The notes: generated from the letters alone by a model not told the origin. A DNA stretch of 64,000 nucleotides from Gracilaria domingensis (GCA_022539475.1 VCMS01000154.1:192211-256210), one strand, 5' to 3'; shown: positions 42,025-52,332, counted from the first letter of the stretch. Translations and numbers: made by a program.

Positions 42025-44109
42025 ATGGTGTCGGGCAAGCGCTCGAGCCCTACGAAGTCTCGCTCCGTTGGCTCTGGCTTGCCCCCACGTCTGCGGTCTG
42101 TTCCTGAACCCCTACAGGGTGATGGAAAGAAACCCGGAAACCGGAAACAGCCTGACAAGTCGTCTGACGCCCCAGTGGCTGGGCCCTCATCTGCTCCTTT
42201 GGAGGGTCTTATACCCGCTGTCGCGGCGAAGGATGCGCTCGTAAACGAGTTGGAGACTCAAGTTCGTGTGCTTGAGGCTCAGACTGCTGTCATGAGGAGT
42301 TCTCATGAAGCACTCGTTTCCGAGGTCGACACACTTCGTTTGAAGGTTGACGCAGCCCTCAACGGAGGTGTATCAGAGGATCTACGTATTTTACGGACGG
42401 ATGTTAATGCCCTCTTGGAGGTTCTTCAAGGATATCCCAGTTTCACCGAGGAGGTTAACACGAAGTTCATTCGGATCCTTGGCCGTCTTGAGACGTTAGA
42501 GGCCACCATCCGTGAGGATGACGGCCCTGCTGCCGCCTCTGCGGGAGTGTCTCGTGGTACACGTGACCGGAAGTCCGGGAAGAGTCGCTCTAAGAAGAGG
42601 AATGTCGACGAGTATGACTCGGATTCGTCACAGTCTTCTGGTATTTCAAACCGCTCGGCGGGTTCCTTATCATCGAGCTCGTCAAGTGACGGTGAACGTC
42701 GCGCTCGTTCTACGCGTTCGCGGAGTTCTACGTCCACCTATGGTGTTGTTGGTACCCGGAAACGGGGGCGAAAGCACTCAGGTTTGAGGGAACTGGAGCC
42801 GACGAATCCCTTGTTCAAAAGGTTGTTATCTTACCGGTATTACCGTTTGGAAGATTCAAGTCTGAACCGGACGCCCCGTGGCACGGGTAAGGTGAAGGAC
42901 TGCATCAAACGCATGTCCTTAACCTTTCGCAACCAGTTGTTCACTGGGGAGGATCCCATTCTGGTGCTTGACTTTCTTTCACGCTTTGTAGCGGAAGCTG
43001 ACATCCTCGGCATGAGTGAGGGGCAAGCTTATGTTGCCTTACCGTATTTTCTACGTGGACTCGCTGAAGATCAGTATAACTCTGTAAGAGGTTCATCTCG
43101 CGCCTCTGAAGGAGGGGTCACCTGCTGGCCCGAAGCAGTGCAGTATTTGTTGCGCTCGTATGCGACAAATACCTCTATCGAGGAAGCAATCACCGCGTTG
43201 CGGGAGACGAAACAACGCCCGAAGGAGTCGGAAACCGAGTACTCGGTACGCCTGAATAAGGCATTCCACCGTTGTGGCAATGTTTACTCCTCAAACGAGC
43301 GCTGCACGCTGTTTATCAACGGATTGAATCCGGCTATTCGCACTCTGGTTGCCCAGCGACGGGAAGACCGGAAGAAGACTACCTATCTGGAGTTAGTGCA
43401 GTACGCGAAGGCGGAGGGAGACGCCTTGCGCGCACGCACCGGATACCGGGTTTCAACCAAAGCGTTGCACCTCGAAGGAGGGTCGTCATCAGCTTCACTG
43501 CTACCGCAGGACTTTTCTGGCCACGATGTGGATAACTTACATCTCGCACAGGTGGACCTGGATTCTATTCCGACTACGGAGTTGCCTTCTACTTCAGAAG
43601 CCTCGTCGAAGACGGAAGATGCGTTGCTTTACGCAGACCGTCCACGCGTTCGCGGTCCTCAAGTACCCTATTCAGGGAGTCGTTACCAGCGACCTGGTTG
43701 GGTAGACCCGCGAACGGTGAAGTTCCAAGACCCACGGAGTTCCGGAAGACCACCCCTGATCTGTTTCACGTGTTACAACCACGGGCATGCAGCTCCGAAC
43801 TGCAACCTCTCGATGAGGGAAATGCCCACGGTTGTGGCGAATTTTGAAGCGCTGACCCCCGCCGAACAGGCGTCAGTGCCGGTAACCGCATATCTGCGTG
43901 CGAAGGCTGAGTACCCCCGTAGGGTGTCTGCTGCAGAATTGGCTGCGTTACTGCACTCTGGTTCGACCCAGGTCAATGTTTCACCGGCTCAAGCCGTGGC
44001 GGCAACCGCTGTTGCGGGTAGTTCTGTCGCTGTTCCACAGGAATCTGTGAAGATGCCTGCTGCACAGGACGCCGTTCCCGTTAGAACGGATGGAACTCAG
44101 TTAAACTGA
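42025..44109 (+). CDS. gag: Gag polyprotein of the Ty3 element
   Basis: 694 aa from the ATG at 42025. Residues 66-111 are a coiled coil (VNELETQVRVLEAQ and VSEVDTLRLKVDAAL). A Ser/Arg-rich basic stretch follows, then the retrotransposon gag capsid-like domain (from about GLRELEPTNPLFKRL through YLELVQYAKAEGD), and a CCHC zinc knuckle (CFTCYNHGHAAPNC, about 579-592). The C-terminal 100 residues are Ala/Val/Pro-rich. The frame is intact and ends in TGA 44107-44109, where a -1 frameshift signal links it to pol. Gag assembles the particle and packages RNA. Confidence 0.93.
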   Translation: MVSGKRSSPTKSRSVGSGLPPRLRSVPEPLQGDGKKPGNRKQPDKSSDAPVAGPSSAPLEGLIPAVAAKDALVNELETQVRVLEAQTAVMRSSHEALVSEVDTLRLKVDAALNGGVSEDLRILRTDVNALLEVLQGYPSFTEEVNTKFIRILGRLETLEATIREDDGPAAASAGVSRGTRDRKSGKSRSKKRNVDEYDSDSSQSSGISNRSAGSLSSSSSSDGERRARSTRSRSSTSTYGVVGTRKRGRKHSGLRELEPTNPLFKRLLSYRYYRLEDSSLNRTPRGTGKVKDCIKRMSLTFRNQLFTGEDPILVLDFLSRFVAEADILGMSEGQAYVALPYFLRGLAEDQYNSVRGSSRASEGGVTCWPEAVQYLLRSYATNTSIEEAITALRETKQRPKESETEYSVRLNKAFHRCGNVYSSNERCTLFINGLNPAIRTLVAQRREDRKKTTYLELVQYAKAEGDALRARTGYRVSTKALHLEGGSSSASLLPQDFSGHDVDNLHLAQVDLDSIPTTELPSTSEASSKTEDALLYADRPRVRGPQVPYSGSRYQRPGWVDPRTVKFQDPRSSGRPPLICFTCYNHGHAAPNCNLSMREMPTVVANFEALTPAEQASVPVTAYLRAKAEYPRRVSAAELAALLHSGSTQVNVSPAQAVAATAVAGSSVAVPQESVKMPAAQDAVPVRTDGTQLN
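44100..44109 (+). promoter_or_regulatory. Probable -1 ribosomal frameshift site gag-to-pol
   Basis: G TTA AAC TGA in gag phase: the heptamer GTTAAAC sits exactly before the gag stop. Pol lies in the -1 frame and is open from 44085, so the frames overlap by 25 nt. GTTAAAC is the heptamer used by an arterivirus. Downstream, CTCC-AAT-GGAG and two GGCGCCCGAG copies could build a stimulatory structure. Confidence 0.65.
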
Positions 44110-45095
44110 GTACGGGAGTCTCCAATGGAGAGGCGCCCGAGTCGAGGTCTACGGCGCCCGAGGCGTCACCGCCTCGCTCCCAGGTCAAAATCCTTTCGAG
44201 GAAACAGACCGTCTTAGACGTGGACTCTACCACCATCGGTGTGTTACGTCGCCCGTGGATACGGTTCAGGAACAACCGGATCCCGGATCGAGTCATGGTG
44301 CTGGCCAAGCGAAACTACAAGATATTTGCTGACCTTGGCCTATCCACCCAGTATATGGTGCGTCATCTCTCTGTCTTGGATACAGGTGCTGGCCCCAACT
44401 TCATTGTTGAGTCGTTACTACCGCCGGAAGTCCGTTGTCGAATCCGCTCTGGACCCGTCATGGACGTGGCAGATGCCAACAATAACCCGTTACAAACGGC
44501 TGGAATGGTTTCTCTGATTGTCAGGATTGGTAACTGCATCGAGCAGGTAGAATTCATCGTCTGCAAGACGCTCGCTGCCCCTGTCATTCTAGGGTGTGAC
44601 TTCTGCGACAGATATGTCGAAGCCATACGACCGCGTGCGCGTGAAGTGGAAATGGAAGATGGTTCGGTTGTACCGATTGTTCGTCGCTCATTACGCCGAG
44701 CGTCAGCTAAGCTGGTACCACTACCCGCTCCTCTACAGGATTCCTCACCTCCGAAGGAGTCGCCGAAGCTCCGCGTAGCGCGTGCAATTTCTATTCCGCC
44801 AGAATCCCAGGTTTGGGTTGATGTTACTGCCGCACCGCGTGGTTTGCGGGTTGTTCAACCATTGAACTCGTTATACGAGAAGTATCAGGTCGCGTTGGCG
44901 AACGGAGTTGTTCAAATCAACAGCGAACACCCCTTTCGGGTTATGTTGGCCAACTTTGGCAAGAAGCCCCAGTATCTGGTGAAGAACCAAGTAATTGGTA
45001 CTGTCTTACCGCACCCTACGGCGCTTATCCCTACAAAGGTGACTGCCGCCGAGATGCTCGGGCTTGCTGAAGAACGCACTGGGGTGCTTCACCCT

Positions 45096-45113
45096 AAGGA
45101 GGGGGAGGGAGAA
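45096..45113 (+). promoter_or_regulatory. Internal polypurine tract 1 (cPPT-like), within pol
   Basis: AAGGAGGGGGAGGGAGAA preceded by CACCCT, the same context as the 3' PPT (CACCCTAAGGAGGGGG at 52315-52329). It encodes PKEGEGE between protease and RT. Confidence 0.5.
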
Positions 45114-46186
45114 TCGTCGCGCTCGTCTGCGTCGGACCCGTCCCAGACGGTTGAACACACGAATGACTCGGAAGCTAGGACCGCTCCTACGAGTTATGAC
45201 AAGATTGACCCTATCAAGGAGTTAGAAGAATTGAATCTCGGTCATGTACCGGTTTCACACCGTGAGAAGTTGCGCAACATGTTGCGAGAGTTTACACCAA
45301 TGTGGGATGGTTCCCTCGGAGAGGTTTCAACTACGGAACACCGGATTGACCTCCTGCCGGAGACCAAGCCGATTGCTCAGCACCCTTACAGGGCAGGCCC
45401 GAAAGCACGGGAAGAGGAAGAGTTTCAGATCAACAAAATGCTCCGCGCTGGCGTGATAGAACCGGCTCAGTCGCCGTGGGCATCTCCAGTTGTACTGGCT
45501 CCGAAACCCGACGGGTCCTGGCGCTTTTGTATCGACTATCGTCGCTTGAACGATGTCACCGTCAAAGACGTGTACCCCATACCTCGTATGGACGAGTATA
45601 TCGACTCGCTTGGCGATGCTACTGTTTTCTCCACTTTGGATGCAAACTGGGGTTACTGGCAAGTACCAGTTAGACCGGAAGACCGTGACAAGACCGCGTT
45701 TACCTGTCATTCAGGACTATACCGCTTTAAGCGTATGCCGTTCGGGTTAACGAACGCCCCTGCTACGTTTCAGCGTGCTCTGGACATTTTGTTAGCTCGC
45801 TTCAAATGGCGGAGTTGCTTGGTATACCTCGATGACATCATCGTGTTTTCCAACAGTTTGGACGATCACCTCGAACATGTTCGGGAGATAATGACCGCTT
45901 TGCGGGATGCTGGAATTACTCTCAAATTGAGGAAGTGTGAGTTTTTCACTCACTCAGTGAAGTATCTGGGCCATGTCATACGTCCAGGACGGTTACTGAT
46001 CGAGGAAGCTCGCGTGAAGTCCCTCAAAGAGGCGAAGCACCCCACTACACAGACAGAGCTACGCTCCTTTCTAGGGCTATGCAACGTTTATAGACGGTTC
46101 ATTTCTCGCTTCGCGAAGATCGCGGGACCGCTCAACGAACTCCTGAAGAAGGGACAACCGCCCAAATTGGGACCACTTACCCCACG

Positions 46187-46804
46187 CAAGTGGAGGCCTT
46201 CAACTCTCTTAAAGAGGCTGTTACCACGGCACCCGTGTTAGCGTTACCAAAGAACGGGTTGCCGTACACCGTGGATACGGATTCGAGCGATTACCAAATT
46301 GGCTGCGCTCTCTTTCAGACTACACCCGAAGGGGAACGCAAACCAATTGGCTATTGGTCTCGTACACTCAACGTGCACGAGCGCAATTACTCGGTATCCG
46401 AGAAGGAGTGTCTCGCCATGGTATGGGCTTTGCAGACTCTACGACCATATCTTATGGGTGTGCACTTTACCGTCAATACGGATCATTCCGCCTTGCGTTG
46501 GTTAATGTCAGTCACGGAGCCTTCCGGACGCTTAATGCGTTGGCGTCTTCGGCTTGCCGAGTTTGACTACGAGGTCACCTATAAGAAGGGTTGTTTAAAC
46601 GCGCAAGCGGATGCTCTTTCACGTCTAGGAACTGAAGGTGAAGCTTTACCCCTCGATGACGAGGATGAAGATATCCCCTGTTTCCTCATGGAGGAGGGTG
46701 ATGAAGACTACGACATCGTGTCGGACGACATCTGTGATGATTTGCTCGTCGCAGACGGTGAAGACCCGGAATCCGGTACATTCGTCCCCATTACTCCAGA
46801 ATAG
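46187..46804 (+). pseudogene. pol: Pol part 2: RNase H
   Basis: Continues Pol in the shifted frame with VEAFNSLKEAV and the RNase H core: DTDSSDYQIGCAL, ERNYSVSEKECLAMVWAL, VNTDHSALRWL and NAQADALSRL. These are the acidic catalytic blocks of Ty3-type RNase H. An acidic tether (DDEDEDIPCF, EEGDEDYDIVSDD) leads to a TAG at 46802-46804, which breaks the polyprotein just before the integrase. Confidence 0.9.
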
Positions 46805-47470
46805 CTGGTGCGGGAACAGCAATCTGACCCGTTCTGTACGAGGATACGCTCCCAAATTAATGGTGGTGCTAACATCCCGTTCGGGGTCAACACACAAGGT
46901 TACCTCGTCAGAGTGGTTCGTTCTACCCCACAGATTGTGGTTCCTCACTCCTTACAAACAAGGGTATTGCATCTCTCGCATCACTCGCGGATGGCTTCCC
47001 ATCCGGGTGCTAAGCGGTTATACACGACACTGCGTCGGGATTTCTACTGGCCCGCGTTAGCGTTGGACTGCTACACCACCGTGAAGGCGTGTACACATTG
47101 TGCTCGAGAGCGAGTTAAACAGCGTCGCCATGCGAAGAAACTAACACTTTTCCCCGCAAGGGCGCCGTTGGAGTTTATTGCCATCGATATACTCGGCGAG
47201 TTCTTGCGTACTTCCCGAGGAAATCGGTTCTTACTCGTTATTACGGATAGATTCAGTAAGCTAGTCCGGACAGTTCCGTTGAAGTCGATTACAGCACGCA
47301 GTGTTGCGGAGGCATTCGTTCGCCATTGGGTTATGGTCTACGGTCCCCCGGTCAATCTCCTCTCAGATAATGGTCCGCAGTTTACTGCACGTTTCTTCCA
47401 GGATGTCTGTCGGATACTCGACGTGAAGAATCTCTTCACGACGACGTATCATCCCAATGCAATGGGCAAG
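46805..47470 (+). pseudogene. pol: Pol part 3: integrase zinc domain and catalytic core (first part)
   Basis: Same frame as part 2 after the TAG. HHCC zinc domain: LHLSHHSRMASHPGAKR with KACTHCARER. Catalytic core: first Asp in FIAIDILGEF (about 47180) and second Asp in LLSDNGPQFT (about 47365), then TTYHPNAMG. Near 47466-47471 the frame shifts again by -1 and the integrase continues in part 4. The C-terminal extension after the shift in this frame is out-of-frame sequence. Confidence 0.9.
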
Positions 47471-49638
47471 TCGAACGGTTTAACCGGACAATGCTCTCCG
47501 CGTTGCGGGCTTATACAGTTGAACACCCGAAAACTTGGGATCTCTACACGGATACCGTGACGTATGCGTATAATACGCAAGTTCACAGAGTAACTGGTTT
47601 ATCGCCCTTTGAGCTCGTGCTCTCACGGACACCACCGCCAGTTGCGGTTGAACCATCAGCAAAGCTGGATACGTCACCGTCAATACGGGATCACTACTTG
47701 CAATGGAAGCAGTGGTTATCCGCAATGGTACCTGTCGCCAGGTCGTCAATGGCGAAAGCACAACACGCTTACAAGCGGAACTTTGATGCCCGGGTACGGA
47801 GACCACTACCGCCACTGAAAGTGGGAAACCTCGCCTTTGTCAGGAAGGAGTACTACAACCCTGAAAAAGAGCGGCGCCACAAGCTTTCACCCATCGCTGA
47901 TGGTCCATACCGCGTTATTAGCGTGAATACGGACACAGTCGTACTGGAAGTTGGCGACGCTCATGAGCGTTTCTCCCGCGATCGCGTTGTGCAGGGCCCA
48001 ACCGTGCACACGGAAATAGTTTCAGATTCACAGCAGGAAGCTGGACAGACACAGAACCGAGAATTCTCGTCGCAGAACACTACACCTACTGTGGGGCTTT
48101 GCAACCCTGCAAGGGGTCTCGCAGAGGTACCGATTATATCGTCCCAAGCCGAGATATCGGAACATACACCGCTGGTGAAATCGCGTTTCACGGCGTCTAT
48201 CACACCGTCAACAGACGTGATGACTGCTCCCCGTAACGCTCCACCTAAGGAGGGGGAGGGGAATTCACGCGTTGTCGCGGAGAGTGAGTCACCGGTGTCG
48301 CTACCGTCGCAGCACCGTGATTCACGGGAAAGTAATGAAGCAGAGGCAGAGTCGCCTCAGGACACCGTCGAAGACGTAGTTGCTACGGACACCACTGTCA
48401 GTGGGAAGGATCACCCGCTGTCGCGTGTTGAAGTCGCGAAGGACGCGCCGCAGTCGGCCGCTGTCGCGCAGAACTCTGCGGAGGATACACAACCTTCCAC
48501 GAAGGATCGCGACCTTCAGGAAGGACACCGCACGCAACGAACGGACTCAAGGTTGTCCCAGGATACTGGTATTGCTCACCCATCTGGGGAATTGTCACAG
48601 GAACACGCGCCCATCGTCGCACGGACGCAGGACGCGGAGCATGCTCTCGTTCGCGAAGTTTCCACGGCAAGGCCGGAAGTTGATCAAGAACACCCGACTT
48701 CTCGGCAGAGCAAGGCTACAGCGAAGCTGGATACTGTATCACGGAGTATTCCGGACGCGCAGTCGCCGCACTCCGCCGCTGACGACCGCCGCAAACCGCC
48801 TTCGCAGGCGCGCTGTAGGGTAGTCACGGCAGATCCCGGTATCGTTGACACTGCAGAGCAGGAAGAAGAGAAGACGCTCGCTGAAGCGAAGATCAAGCAC
48901 CCCGGTTCGGGTAATGGTAGTGTACCGTTGCACCCAGCTTTGGGGAAGTCGCAAGTCGCACGTCATGACGTTTCGATAAGTCATGACGGCGCACCGCTCG
49001 CTGGAGATACGGATTACAGCCCTGATTTAGGGAAAATGCACACTGCATCTGCAGGAGCGCTTGCGCACCACAAATCTTGGGGTGCGCAGCGCGCGCCACA
49101 CAATGGGCCAATCACAACTCGTGGCAGTGCCACCACCGCGAAACGTCGCGTGTCGTCACGTGAACCGGCACGTGCCGTGGTGAACAATCCGCCTCCGCGT
49201 TCGCCTTCACCGTCAAGACGGGAACTGCCGCATGAACTAGCCGTTCGCGGACCCGCCGAAGCGGCGAAGCTGCTTGAGAAGACCCGGATTCCGGAAGCGA
49301 CCACTCAGCGGAGGACACACTTACCGCCGAAGGCGTCAGGAGAAACTCACAGCACCGCTGGTGACTATGTAACGGCACCGCCGCGACACGCTGACGACCC
49401 TTCGCAGGAAGAGCTCGAGCGGGGAGTTTACTCGAAAGAGTTCGTTGTCGACCACATAGTGGGGCACAGTTGGAACCCGAAGGGGTATGTTCAGTACCAG
49501 GTACGCTGGTATGGCTATCCGCCGTCGCGGGACTCGGACGAACCCGTGGAGCACCTACCCCGATCGAAGATCGTGCAGTACCACCGTCGTACTAACACGG
49601 CGTTGCCGGCTAATCTACATCAAGCGATGGTCGGTTAA
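47469..49638 (+). pseudogene. pol: Pol part 4: integrase C terminus, long linker, chromodomain
   Basis: Resumes with the post-catalytic helix and LYTDTVTYAYNTQVHRVTGL, then the GPY/F-like module (KLSPIADGPYRVISVNTDTV). A very long (about 440 aa) Ser/Thr/Arg/Glu-rich linker without Trp or Cys-rich blocks follows. The end is a chromodomain (about 49,430-49,600): FVVDHIVGHSWNPKGYVQYQ, VRWYGYPPSRD, LPRSKIVQYHRR. Chromodomains of chromoviruses guide integration to marked chromatin. Stop at 49636-49638. Confidence 0.9.
48247..48263 (+). promoter_or_regulatory. Internal polypurine tract 2, within the pol tail
   Basis: AAGGAGGGGGAGGGGAA preceded by CACCT. It encodes PKEGEGN in the low-complexity linker. 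Third member of the same motif family. Confidence 0.45.
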
Positions 49639-49811
49639 CACACGTCGCTGGAGACGGAAGCTTATCGCGTACCGCGCACGAACGGTTCTACGAACCACAA
49701 CACTCAATCGAGGAACGCTGCGACAACCTCCAGAGGAGTACTGTACCGCTACTCGCGTGGTGAGGAGACACTCTATTGAGAGGACAGTTGAAGTTCGAAT
49801 AGTAACGCCCT

Positions 49812-50035
49812 CAGGAAGAGGAGAAGTTAAGAAGCACTCGCAAGAGGAAGAAGACTCTATGAAGAGGAAAAGGAAGCTCAGAAGAGGAAGAAGCACTCGC
49901 AAGAGGAAGAAGACTCTATGAAGAGGAAAGGAAGCTCAGAAGAGAAGAAGCACTCGTAAGAGGAAGATGAACTCGTAAGAGGAAGAAGCACTCGTAAGAG
50001 GAAGAAGCACTCGTAAGAGGAAGATCACCCCGGAA
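49812..50035. repeat. Purine-rich tandem repeat between pol and the antisense ORF
   Basis: Two copies of a roughly 58-bp unit (AAGAAGCACTCGCAAGAGG... ACTCTATGAAGAGG...) followed by several 19-bp units of the type GAGGAAGAAGCACTCGTAA with small variations. Almost all purine on the plus strand. Confidence 0.8.
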
Positions 50036-50207
50036 GGGAGAAGTTAAGAAGTATACACCTTGGAAGAAGGGAAGAAGTCTTGAGATCAAGAGAAGTTCAC
50101 AGTTTACTGGTCAATGTTACTATGTTGTGGCTCGCTAGTCGAGCACACAACGGCCAAGTTATTGGGTATCAGCTAGGAAGGACTCCCTAGAGGAGAAGCT
50201 GCACGAG

Positions 50208-52253
50208 TTACTCGGATTCCTGCTGGTCTCCAGCGTTCGCAAGCTGCGCAATTAGCGCGTCGCGCATCTGCGAGACGTCGCCAGATGTCGAGTCGGAGAT
50301 ACCAGCCTCGCTGAGGAATTGAGCTATCACGGCAGCCCGTGCTTCGTCGGTAAGTCCCGCGTTCGCGGCTTCGTTCGGCGTAGCCGACGCCGCCATCGCA
50401 GGCGAAGCAACATTCTCCGCTGGAGTCGGAACCGCCACAGGCGTAGGAACAGGAGCCACTACGGGCCCAGGAGCCGCTAGAGGCGCAGAGGGAACATTCA
50501 CCGGAGTCGAGAAGATCGCGTCGACACCCGCTTGGGGACCTGGCACTGCTGAAGAAGGTACTGCCCCCTCCACCGGAGCTGCTGCGAAGTTGTCATCGCC
50601 ATAGTCGTCACCGTCATCGGGAGCGTCATCAACCATGATGTTTTGATCCCCGACAGGGTGAAAGAACTCATCAGTCATGATGAAACCCGTTGGGTGCCCC
50701 GGAGGGATGACTCGCTCGGCATTCCGAAGAAGTTCCGCCTCGGCGTTGGTAATCGGCACCGGTGTCCAGGGGTCGTAGTAGATGTAATCACCCGACAGTG
50801 GGAACCTGCGACCCGGAGACCGGTCAATGGCAAGATCGCCTTCGTCGCGCGCGCTCTGCGAACGAGGAACCTGGTTCCAGTCGACTCCATCAATCACTCG
50901 CAAGAGGCACATGACTTCCGAGAAGTTTCCATTACCGCCAAGCGGGATAGTGAGATCCAAGGCTCGGATGAGTTGCCGCAAGCGCGGGAGAATGAACCAC
51001 AGTCGATACTGGTCATATACCTCGTTGAGGAGATACACCGCTGTTCGCGCCGCCCACTCCGTGAGGACAACGCTCCACCATCCCGTAAACGGGTTTGTCA
51101 CGAGCCTACTACCCACATACGTGAGACAGGGGGGGAGTTCCACGTAACAACCACGGCAGACCTCCACGGACGCCCACACAAAGGGGAGAGGAACATATCT
51201 CCCACGCATGTGGCGCGGACGAATCCGGTTTGACTCCGTGTTTTGATACGGGATAAGGTAACCCCATCGGGAGCGGGCACGTCGTTCGGGACGGATCATT
51301 GTTTGAAGGTAGTTGGACCGCGGTACGCGTGGGAGATATCGAAATTCTGCACGCAGAAGCGGACGGGTCCAGCACAGGAGATCCTGGTGAACGGGGACGT
51401 TCTGGTAACGCTCCACCACACCGGCGAGCCGGGCAAGATTCTCTCCATATTGGATTTCGCCGAGTGTTCGGAAGAAGGCCACGTCGAAACGGAAGTTCGC
51501 CGGAATCGGGCGCTCTGAGTACGTGCGAAACATGCGCATGTGCGCTACGCGAACCATGGCCGCTCGGGCGGAGTTGTGCGACTGACCACGATGGTGGACG
51601 AGCGCGTTGGTAGGCACGGTAATCCGGTAATGCCAGTCGAACGTCACCGTCATCCAGACGTGCACGCCTCCTGGGAGGTGACCACTGCCATCGGCATACG
51701 CCTCGACGAGGGAACGATTGGTCACGCCTTGCGGATGAAACCACGGAGCCCGTAAGAACGGTGTGGGATTGCTGCGAGGGTCGACGTTGTCGAGTTCGTC
51801 ATACGACGCCCACGCGCCCGCATACGGGTTGACTACCGGTTGGACCGGAACAGCAGGAGCGATCCAGTTCCACTGCGGTACAGACGCCGGGGGCGGAAGT
51901 TGACCACCCGTCTGGGGAAGAGGGGCAGTATGGAATCCCGGATTGACCGGTTGAGGGAGCGGAACGCCAGCGGAGGCCGGCTGTGAAGGAGGCACTCCAG
52001 AGGAGGAAGGGTGTGAAACACCAGCAAACCCACCAAAGTATTGGTTTTGGGACCCGACAGGCGGTTGATCGTCGCCCTGATTGGGGTTAGGCATCGCGGA
52101 AGCGGCGCGAGGAAGAGAAGGAAGCGCTGGAAGCGAGAGAGAAGGGAGAGCGCGCCGAGGTATCGGAGGAGACACTACCGCAGTACGCGTGGAGAGGGGT
52201 GGACCAGAGTCGCCGTTAGAAGAGACCGGGGAGGCCGGATTGGAGACCGTCAT
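50208..52253 (-). CDS. Antisense ORF of the Ty3 element, 681 aa, unknown function
   Basis: Runs opposite to gag-pol, between pol and the 3' LTR. ATG at 52253 (MTVSNPASP), stop TAA at 50210-50208, no internal stop; all other frames here are broken. Residues about 1-125 are Pro/Ser/Gly-rich and disordered. About 128-538 is a folded-looking, Trp/Tyr/Arg-rich region (WNWIAP, FTGWWSVVLTEWAAR, YIYYDPWTPVP). An acidic run follows at about 540-556 (DDAPDDGDDYGDD), then a Pro/Ala/Val-rich stretch and a C-terminal amphipathic helix pair (LTDEARAAVIAQFLSEAG, QMRDALIAQLANAG). No signal peptide, membrane segment, zinc finger or enzyme motif was recognised, so it is not an obvious env. Transcription would have to start in or near the 3' LTR. 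Antisense ORFs are known in a few plant LTR elements and retroviruses; homology not testable here. Confidence 0.75.
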   Translation of the reverse strand: MTVSNPASPVSSNGDSGPPLSTRTAVVSPPIPRRALPSLSLPALPSLPRAASAMPNPNQGDDQPPVGSQNQYFGGFAGVSHPSSSGVPPSQPASAGVPLPQPVNPGFHTAPLPQTGGQLPPPASVPQWNWIAPAVPVQPVVNPYAGAWASYDELDNVDPRSNPTPFLRAPWFHPQGVTNRSLVEAYADGSGHLPGGVHVWMTVTFDWHYRITVPTNALVHHRGQSHNSARAAMVRVAHMRMFRTYSERPIPANFRFDVAFFRTLGEIQYGENLARLAGVVERYQNVPVHQDLLCWTRPLLRAEFRYLPRVPRSNYLQTMIRPERRARSRWGYLIPYQNTESNRIRPRHMRGRYVPLPFVWASVEVCRGCYVELPPCLTYVGSRLVTNPFTGWWSVVLTEWAARTAVYLLNEVYDQYRLWFILPRLRQLIRALDLTIPLGGNGNFSEVMCLLRVIDGVDWNQVPRSQSARDEGDLAIDRSPGRRFPLSGDYIYYDPWTPVPITNAEAELLRNAERVIPPGHPTGFIMTDEFFHPVGDQNIMVDDAPDDGDDYGDDNFAAAPVEGAVPSSAVPGPQAGVDAIFSTPVNVPSAPLAAPGPVVAPVPTPVAVPTPAENVASPAMAASATPNEAANAGLTDEARAAVIAQFLSEAGISDSTSGDVSQMRDALIAQLANAGDQQESE

Positions 52254-52319
52254 GCCGACGTGCTTAAATACACTCCAGAGGAGGAAAACGAAATCGCTCG
52301 CGTGGTCGTCTCGCACCCT

Positions 52320-52332
52320 AAGGAGGGGGAAA
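52320..52332 (+). promoter_or_regulatory. 3' polypurine tract
   Basis: AAGGAGGGGGAAA directly abutting the 3' LTR (TGTAG at 52333): the plus-strand DNA primer site. Confidence 0.92.

Larger units (their letters stand above)
44085..46241 (+). pseudogene. pol: Pol part 1: protease and reverse transcriptase
   Basis: Open frame, -1 to gag, without its own early ATG. The aspartic protease shows VLDTGAGPNFI (Asp codon at 44379) and the flap or ILGCDF block VILGCDFCDRY. An Arg/Pro linker follows, then a full RT: AQSPWASPVVLAPKPDGSWR, CIDYRRLN, DVYPIPRMD, FSTLDANWGYWQVP, MPFGLTNAPATFQR and the catalytic YLDD at about 45822-45833. It reaches the RT connection (GLCNVYRRFI) and then leaves frame at a CCCC run near 46184-46188, consistent with one missing base. 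The functional frame continues in pol part 2. Confidence 0.92.

Noticed and set aside
50643-51744. Sense-strand and other-frame ORFs inside the antisense ORF
   Set aside because: Shorter, interrupted and without composition typical of protein; shadows of the 681-codon frame.
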